Positions 52,001 through 61,000 of a stretch of DNA of 64,000 nt are shown here, one piece after another (positions within the stretch are counted from its first letter, which is position 1; each line of letters begins with the position of its first letter). Origin of the DNA: Zhengitettix transpicula (taxonomy: Eukaryota; Arthropoda; Insecta; Orthoptera; Tetrigidae); contig CM073590.1 in assembly GCA_037074705.1 (NCBI GenBank), positions 165,786,746 through 165,850,745 on the forward strand, written 5' to 3'. Below the pieces are notes generated by a model. It was not told the origin of the DNA. It did not search any database and saw only the letters and a list, made by a program, of their open reading frames with translations. The translations under genes and the position numbers were made by a program.

Positions 52001-55000
52001 GTTCGTGAGTAAGCAGGAATTCATAAGACAATCGTTAATTTCATTATTAATGTTTAGAGAGTCACTTTTCAAGCAGTATGGCATACGTACTTCAGACATT
52101 GTTTCTGTGACTCTGCTGATACGGTTCAGTGTCAGAACAGTGCCGTGCTATACAGAGAGGCGGCCTCATCAGGCGGCCCAGTATATGGGGGCGGCAAATC
52201 AGAGAAATCTTATTTTAAAGAAAATAATCTTTCTAAACGAATAAACGTTTATGTACATATAGCGCAGTTTTTTTTAAAAAAAATCACTATCGAAGGTTAT
52301 TTTAAAGGGGAAAAACTTTTAAGGATGGCATTTTCAAGACTTGTACTACACTGAGAAAATATACAACACGATACTCTTCAGTGTGATTTATGGCTAATCT
52401 CCATGCCTATGACAAAATATGACAGAAATGGCTAAAGACCATTTCGAAACATGCGATCCACTAGTTTTTAGTGGCACGGTGTGCGTTACTAAGTGATTTT
52501 AACGAGGCTTTTCTAGATAAATTCCTACATTTTTTAACTAATATCGTAACCCAGTTGGCGAACTACGTGAAACTAGTGACATAACCCTGAGGAAAAAACT
52601 AGGGAAATAATTTGAGAAAATTGTTTGTGGACCAAGATTAAAGTTGTCACTCACACTCCTTGTTCTTGTCCATTGACTTGTGTAGAGGCGACTCGTCAAC
52701 CTCGGCCTTGGGTGGTGACAGCGGCCGTGGCTCCGAGCCGCTCCCGCCTTCCGCCATAGTCGGCGGCAAGGCAACGCTGCTCCCGCTCCCGCTGCTCGCG
52801 TTCACGTTGTAGTCCTGGGACACAAAACAAAATTCAATTTACATTTTGTTTACAACTGTATGCATTCAGTTTTAATATTGTTGTTTGAAGTTTCTATTGT
52901 CTGGAATGTCAAATTATATATCAGGAGGAAATTGCTGGTGGAGACTTTATAGAGTGTTACACTGCCAATTGCAGAGAAGTAAAGAATATTGGAACCGACG
53001 TTTCGAACCTTAACGAACTCCGCTGGCTTCGGAAGTAAAGGAACAATGGTATGGCAATGTTGTGCATATCGAATTCAGCTTTATCCCCGGAGACGGACAC
53101 CGTTTCTTAATGTTCCTTCTTCAACAGACACAATTGACACAATCTCCATGAAAATACCAAACTCATTTGTCATCTTCGAACACAGAAGTAGCAAACCAAA
53201 AGTAAATAATCAATAAATAAATAAATAAAAAACAGCTTGTTAAGAGTGAATAAAAACGGTTCGGAGGTGTAATGAAGTTAAAATTTTGATGTATAATTTA
53301 TTTAAAATTAACGAAGGCAGAGAAATTCACAAAATTGATTAACCCACGCATCATTATTGCTTTTAGCCACTCAAGGCGGAACGAGTTTGAGTCGGTAACA
53401 AAATGTCTAAGCCGAAATTTTGAAGTTGAACTGGCTGGTATTGATGTAGAGCATTGCTTAAATGAGGTGAAAAAAATTAACGATATGGCACCGAACTGTT
53501 CACATATTGCTGTTCAAGTTTAGTAGTCGCGAATGTGGTCGTTTGCATAATGTTATTAAAGATGCTGAAGTAGTTAACACGATGGTAGTAGATAATTAGT
53601 ACGGCGAATTTAAAGAGAAGTCAAATTAAGGGAAGAATTAATTCAGGGGTAGGAAGTTGTTAGTACGAACAAGTAAACGTAAAAAGTAACAGTGTCAAGT
53701 AAATTAGAGAGCAGGTTAAAGTGAAGTACAAAGTAAATTTATTTGGAAGAGTTGTGATGCGTGTTCGAGACGTTGTTAAAATTCAGATATTGTAGTCGCA
53801 GGCCGCAATCGGATGAGGAGATTCAACAAGCCGATCCAGAATTCTCACGGCACAACAAATACGATTTAATTACATAAATATTTGTCACAGAAGCTTGTTA
53901 ATATGCCACATAATTGCCAAATATCGTCACATGAGAATAATGAGACGAGTCCATATTAATCTGTAGATTAAAATATTAATAATCTTGATAGAAACGCGTA
54001 TCGATATAATTTATAGGATAAAATGTTAAATTAATAAGATACATAGGTAGCCAAATAACAGGCAATCCTTGTTGCTATCGTCAGGTGATTCAAAAAGACA
54101 AGAGTCGTTTTGTCAGACTGATTACACTGAAAAGGAACTTTTGAGTTCGTCTCCTGGTTAGTACAGTGTGTCGTTCGTACGACGAAAGCAACATGTATTG
54201 CAGAAACGTTGTGTGGTATTTAATTTAGAACTTATTTTTGTCTAATTAATTAGTATACTTTTAACACAGACTTTTTAAATTTTATAAATTCAAATTGTTA
54301 TATCTTTAATCTGTAAATTCTAATGTTAATTACCTTCAGCGAAATTTGATATAGAAATTGAAACTAAATTAAATTAAAAATAAACTAAATAACTCCCTCT
54401 AAGAAAATCGTAATCAGAGGATTCCAAGCATAACAGTTATAAAGACCTATTCGGTTGAGTGCAACCCTAAAAAAAACATCTATCTAATCCTTTGCGGCAT
54501 AAACGTTTTTTTAGGACTAGTATGAGCTGATAAGTGTCACAGCGATTCTGGGAAAATACCAAAAACAATATTCTCATAGATTGTCAGTTAAAATACTATA
54601 CAAATGAAAAAATTGACGTCTGATTGAAGAAAGCTAGCCAAATTCAGACAAAATAAATGATAATACAAATACCACACAACGTTTCTGGAAGCATTGTTCC
54701 TTTTTTCAGGTGCAGAAAATCGCAAGAGCATAGAGAGACAAAACTACACGAGACAGTTGACAAAAGGTTCTCAAATGCTTCCAGAAACGTTGTGTGGTAT
54801 TTATAATATCTCTTCTTTTGTCTGAATTTGGCTATCTTTCTTATTATTAAAATACTATACCTATAAATGTGTGTATGTTACCGGTAATGTGATAAAAGTA
54901 TGCAACGTGTAGAATTCTTGAGTGTGTAGACAATATTTAGTTTTGGATTATTTTGTATGATATTCGTAGGCATTTTATAAACGTGTAAAACACGCATTTA

Positions 55001-58000
55001 TTGTTATTGCGCCGAAAAATTTACAAGTTATTAGAGCATTTTGTCACTTCTTGAAGCAAGAAAGTCTAGAATGCCATTTTGACATGTACTTAATTTTCTA
55101 AAACACGTAATAGTTGGGCACATATGAGTGAAGAGGAGGACTCAAGACAGAGCAAGATGGAGAGCTGAATCAAAGCAGTCAACAGACTGATTAGCCCGAA
55201 CAATAAAAATAAATTGCATTTGGTCTGTTGGAAGCTTAGTCAGGGAACTAGACTTGAAAGGAAATCAAAACTAAAACGTATTTAACAAAAACAACGCCAA
55301 AAACAAATAGAGAGGTCAGCGAACCAATAAGACGAAATAATAATTTCAACAACAAAAAACGAAAACGAACTGCAGAAGTATTAGAAGATGTACCAGTATA
55401 GGTCGACATTTATCACAACAGATAAGAAATAGTAATTCCACCCCTTGTTGTATTATAAAATATTAGGAGTTTTTCAATTACACTGATATTTCCTAGAAAA
55501 ATTGCTTTCGAAGTACAAAAATGGCGAGTCTTTAGATTATATATATATAAAGAACTAGTATTATTAATTCGCCATAATTCTTACACCCCAGGTTTAATCA
55601 GTCACTTTCGGCTTAAGCCATAATCATCTTCACGATATCCAATTTTAAGGTTTATCAAGTTATGTAACTTTGTTTTCGGATAACACAGACCTATTTAATC
55701 ATGATTTGTGTTAAGGTCTATACAACGGATGGCGAAATCTCGCTCATGACAGGATAGCTCAGGTCCTGGGCTCGATTCCCGGACCAGTCAAGATTTTTTT
55801 CATCCTGATCCCTTAATAATGCTTTATTTTTTGTGTAATCAGCATCCAGTTACGACAGAATGGGCCACGTGCGTCAAGTTATAATTCATATCTGTGCTTG
55901 ATATGTAGGGCAACAGGCTACATGAGGGTAATCCACGTTGGGCAACTCCCCTTTAATAGCATACGAGGGGATTTGAAAGGTGGATGCGGAAGGGTAGAGG
56001 AAGGTAGCCAAGGGATAACTAGGGCCCTCGGGCTATATTTTAAGAATCCTACCCGGCATTCGCCTAAAGAAATGCAGGGAAAACCCTAGAGAAACCTTCA
56101 TCAGGTAGGTCGGGCATTGGGTGCTTGCCCCACGCCCTTCCGATAGTGGGAGAGGAGTTTACTGTGGGGACGCAGCATTCCCTTCTCCGTGCCTCGACCA
56201 GTTTAGGAGACAGCTGGCCGACTATTCCAATGGGAATAGCGGACAACTCTTACCGTATTACCAAGGTCTGTGACCCTGGAACATACACCTCTCAGAACAG
56301 GCCGAGGTGTCTCGGCTTGTGGGAACCTTAGTTCAAAAACGGAGAGGAAAAGGCATCCCCAATCAATAACGCGTTAATATATAATTACATAATCATGTAA
56401 AGAAGTTGCGAGAGAATTCTCTCGCAGGTAAACCTTTCCAGAGAGCTCTGGCGGATGCCTTCACATCTCTCTGGTTTTTTTGAACTAAGGTTCCCATATG
56501 CCGAGGCACCTCGGCCTGTTTTGAGAGGTGTATGTTCCGGGGTCGCAGACCTTGGGCATACGGTAAGAGTTGTCCGCTATTCCTATTAGGATAGTCGGAC
56601 AGCTGCCTCCTAAATTGGTCAAGGCACGGCGAGGGGAAAGCTGCGACCCCACAGCTAACCCCTCTCCCGCCATAGGAAGGGTGTGGGACAATTACCAAAT
56701 GTCCGAGGCAGGTTTTTCTAGGGTTTTCCCTGCATCACTTTTAGGCGAATTGCCCGGGTAGGATCCTTAAACCATAGCCCGGGGGCCTAGTTAACCCTTG
56801 GCTACCTTCCTCTAATCTTCCGCATCCTCCCTTTCCTATGCTATAAGAGGGGAGTTGCCACTATGTGGATTACCCTATACATAGCCTGTCTACACCTCAA
56901 AAAAAAGTTTCCTTTCCAATTTTGTTTATGCAATTCTTAGATGATTTAATGATGTAATCCATCTCTATTAACTATTCATTCAATTGTGGAGCATTTCATT
57001 TCTTACTGGACAACATGAAAAGAAGAAATCAATCTTCAAGTGCATAAAAATGTATTCACATGCATGGAGACCATAGTTGTAAAATTGAACCATAAGTTAA
57101 TTTTTTTAAGAATTGCAGAATTGTTTGGAGAGGACAGGGTTTGTATCTAAGCAATAAGAGAAAAAAGGCTTATACGTGGAGTGATACCTTTACAATAGCT
57201 AAAATTAATTTGTTAGCCTTCTATTCAAATTTTTGTAGTATACAGCTTACAAAATCAACATCATCGACGTCAATAATACGCGTGTTGCCCGATTGGTCGG
57301 AATAAACACAATATCAATGAATTTTCATATTTGTATTTCTTCTGTTGCTAAAGGGAAAGCGGTTTAATTTGCCTAGTTACAAGTCAGAATGAATTAGAAA
57401 GACATAACATACAAATTAATGGCTACAGATAACTGTCTCTGGATTGATAACAATCTTGTGAGGAATATAATTGAAGCTTCATTATAAATGAGATAACTGC
57501 ATGTCTATAAATTAATAACAGAAATAATTAGAAATATGTTATGCGAGTGGCACGTCTGAATACCAAGTAAAGAAGGAGAATGCAATTAAAGCAATAAAAA
57601 CTGCAGTCAATTTCATAAGATATTCTTATGAACGCATGGGAAAATACTGTAAGGTTTTAACTTTTTTACATTCTTTACTTATCCGTATTATTAGACTTAT
57701 TTTTTATGATACACCGCAGCGAGGTAATTCTTATAAGAATTTATGGTTTTTACAAAATCACTATGCAATACTTTGATGCGTAAAATATTGAGAACAAGAG
57801 AACTGTTTCGATAAAACCATTCCTTTGTTAGTAACCCAATTGTAAAACTATTTTTGAGTATTTGTATCTCTTTAATTATACACTCAATTATGTGCAAGTG
57901 TGTGCGCAAACGATTTTTTTAAAAATATTCGTGGCATAGTGATTAAAAAGCCCAATAAGTAGTACGGATTTCTAGAAGAACTGATCTCATAACACTCATT

Positions 58001-61000
58001 TCTGAGTTTTTTTAAAATATAAATACATACAGCACTCAAATCATAGGATTAAACGAAAGCTAGGAGAAGCGCTAATATACAAGGGATACTATCTGCAAAA
58101 TACGACGGACGAAACAGAAACTGGGTATTTTATTATCATCATAAAAGCATGATCTTACCCGAAAGTATGATTACCCGTGGAACTGTAAAGAAAGAAAGTC
58201 ATCTTTAAAACTAAATGTTATGCATTAAATTACATGCAATAATTATTTAGTTATAAATATACTTTATGTTTTGCTATTCAGTAACGCAACCTTACAGTTC
58301 CACCAAATGATATTGGTAAAAGTAAGCACCCCTTTAAAATTAAACAAAGAGAGCAACGCACGGATGTTGGAAAATGCTAGCTTCTGAACAGAGCGATTAG
58401 GAATTGGAACGATTTACCTGGATGAGCACTAGCGACTCTACCAAAGAATAGTAAAGGTATGAAAAACAGGCTAGATAAGTTGATTTAAGAAAGCTGAGAA
58501 GCTAATAAGAATTGAATAAATGTAAGTAATAATTTCCTTTTTTGATTGTTCCCTTTGTAATTTAAGTTTAAATCTAGATATAAAATTGTATATTTAATTA
58601 TAGCTGCCAACAAATTTATACTTAATTGCAGTCAATAAATTAATTAATTCTATTTTACTCTATTTGTTATCCTTAATTTTATATTGATAATTTTTCATTC
58701 ATATGTTACAAAGTCGAGCTCAATCGTCGACAATAAAAAAGAAGAGACAATTAACGATTTAATATTAAAGTTTTTATTTTACGATCGTTTTTGGATTAAT
58801 AAATCAGTTAATGACCTTTAACAGACACTTCACTTTTTATTTATAGCGTTACGACGTTTCGATACGTGTTCGTATCTTCTTCAGGTATTATCCAAATTAT
58901 TGTAACAAACTAGTACGACAGGCAATTACTATGTTGATATATTCACTAAGTTATTGAAAACGAGTTCGAGGCACAATTCACTTTACACCAACAAGATTGT
59001 AGCAATATATTATTATTAAATATTAAACAAACAAAAAAATACTAGCGGTACAGTAAAATTACCTCATCCACGATAACAACTTGCAATTATGCGGGAAAAA
59101 AATATTGAAAAGAATAGAAAATTAATAGTTTCTTTAAACATGACAACGTAAATTATAATTCTATGATCAATATAACAATAATAGAGTAAAACAAGTATGG
59201 TAAGAAAGATGTAAGTATTTTTTTTACATCGTGATTTAAATTAAAATTTAATATACATGATATAATATGGTTATATTTTTACTTCACAAAAAATAAGACG
59301 GTTGTAAGATAACTCTAAAATATTAAACCGTTAAGATTTAATAATGGTTTCGCAGTGAAATCACGGAGAACTGTTTGCAAGAATTTACAGTGGAGTCAAG
59401 GGACAGAAAGATATCACAACAAATTTACGATACAATTTCAAGGATTTCAATCATTTTTGTCGCTTTCTTGAATTAGACACTAATTTTATTTTGTCAGTAC
59501 CGGTTTTCCTAAATGTCGGCACTTAAAGCTTGTCAAAAAATATCTACACTGGTTGAAATTGAAAGTTTGTAGAGGCCTAATCACAATCTGCGCCGATGGA
59601 AACTGACGTCAAACACGGATTACTGATTTACGTAAGCAGAGATGTATTGGTGACCCAGATCCCCTGCTGCTGTGGCTGTGAGTCAGCTGGGCGGAAGCTG
59701 CTTGGCTTTGTCTCTCAACGGCCTCCAAGGTGTACGAAAATCGCAGCCAGAATCCAAGCACTCGTACTCCTGACGTAGAACAGGTTCCTGTGATTCACGA
59801 CTTTACAGAGACTCGCGAGAGAAAAAAAAACACAGCATGGCGCTGAGACGATAATGAAGTACTTGAGGTCGCGGTTTTCGATTTCACAGAAAGGGCTCGA
59901 ACCTGGTCCGGCCAACGGCGTGGATTTAGTGAGAGACGTCGACTGCGCAAGAAAGCTGGCGATTTCTCTCCGGCGGACGCAAGCCGCGGACAACACCTGT
60001 TCGTCACGGATTAACAAAATCGGTACTTACGAGGAATTATCGCTGCTTTAAATCACGCAGTCAGAAAAGCACGATAAAATAACAGCCAGGTGAAATATCG
60101 AATGAAAATTCCGACGACAAGGCGGTGTTGTGACAGATTAACAGGTCACAGGTGTGACGCGTTAACCATGCCGGAATTCCTACACGGGCGACTCTCACAA
60201 CAAAGCGAGTTCCGCGCTTCCGACGATACTTCATGTATTCAAGCAGTTTTTACAAGCATTGTTTCATTGTACGCTGGCGTAATTACTGATTTTTAGTGTA
60301 TACAACTTAGAGGAAGTTAATTACAAATTTACTCCGTGCGAGAAAAAACGACTTTTTCTTCAAATCAACAGCAAACTATAATGGTTTCTATTATTAAGTA
60401 CTTGCCATCAATTATCACACAGTGAGAACTCCAGAATTTAAATAACTCAAATTACGGCCTTTTAAATGACAAACACACTAATTTTAAAAGAGCGCGAGTA
60501 CCTAATTTTAAGATTAACAGAATACTGGCAGCGATACGGCACCAATGTGATAATTTCAAACCAATCTTTAAGTTAATCTCAAAATTTTAATTTTATAAAT
60601 AAACAGAAAAACGGACAATTTTCCAGAAAAATGTATTTTTCAACTAAAAAATAATAATTGCAATATTACGTCGTTTCGTCCACAATTTTCGGACTTTATC
60701 AGGTAATCGACCGTTTACAGCCGTCATAGGACGCAATCCATGACACTAAATTTATATTTGGACGTCTAATTTTAGCATGTACATGTATGCATACATTCAA
60801 AACTGTCTATTACCTGAGAAAGTCCCCAAATTGTGGACGAAACGTCGTAATACTGTTTTTATTTTAGTGAATAATACTTTATTTTCTGACAAATAGGTCG
60901 TTAATTTTAATCCATCTCAGATATATTATGCATTTATATTAGCCAGTGCATACAGATGTTTTCATACGAACACGTTTTGAAGTAAAGTCTGATAATTAAT

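Larger units (their letters stand above)
49866..52654 (-). other. MRTF intron before RPEL1, remaining sequence
   Basis: CpG density is normal here, unlike the introns below 49.5 kb. Apart from the G-run repeat and the candidate exon at 51.48 kb nothing is recognised. Confidence 0.5.

Noticed and set aside
53335..53523. 62-residue plus frame with protein-like content
   Set aside because: No recognised family, promoter, splice partner or second copy; kept only as a note in the intron entry.
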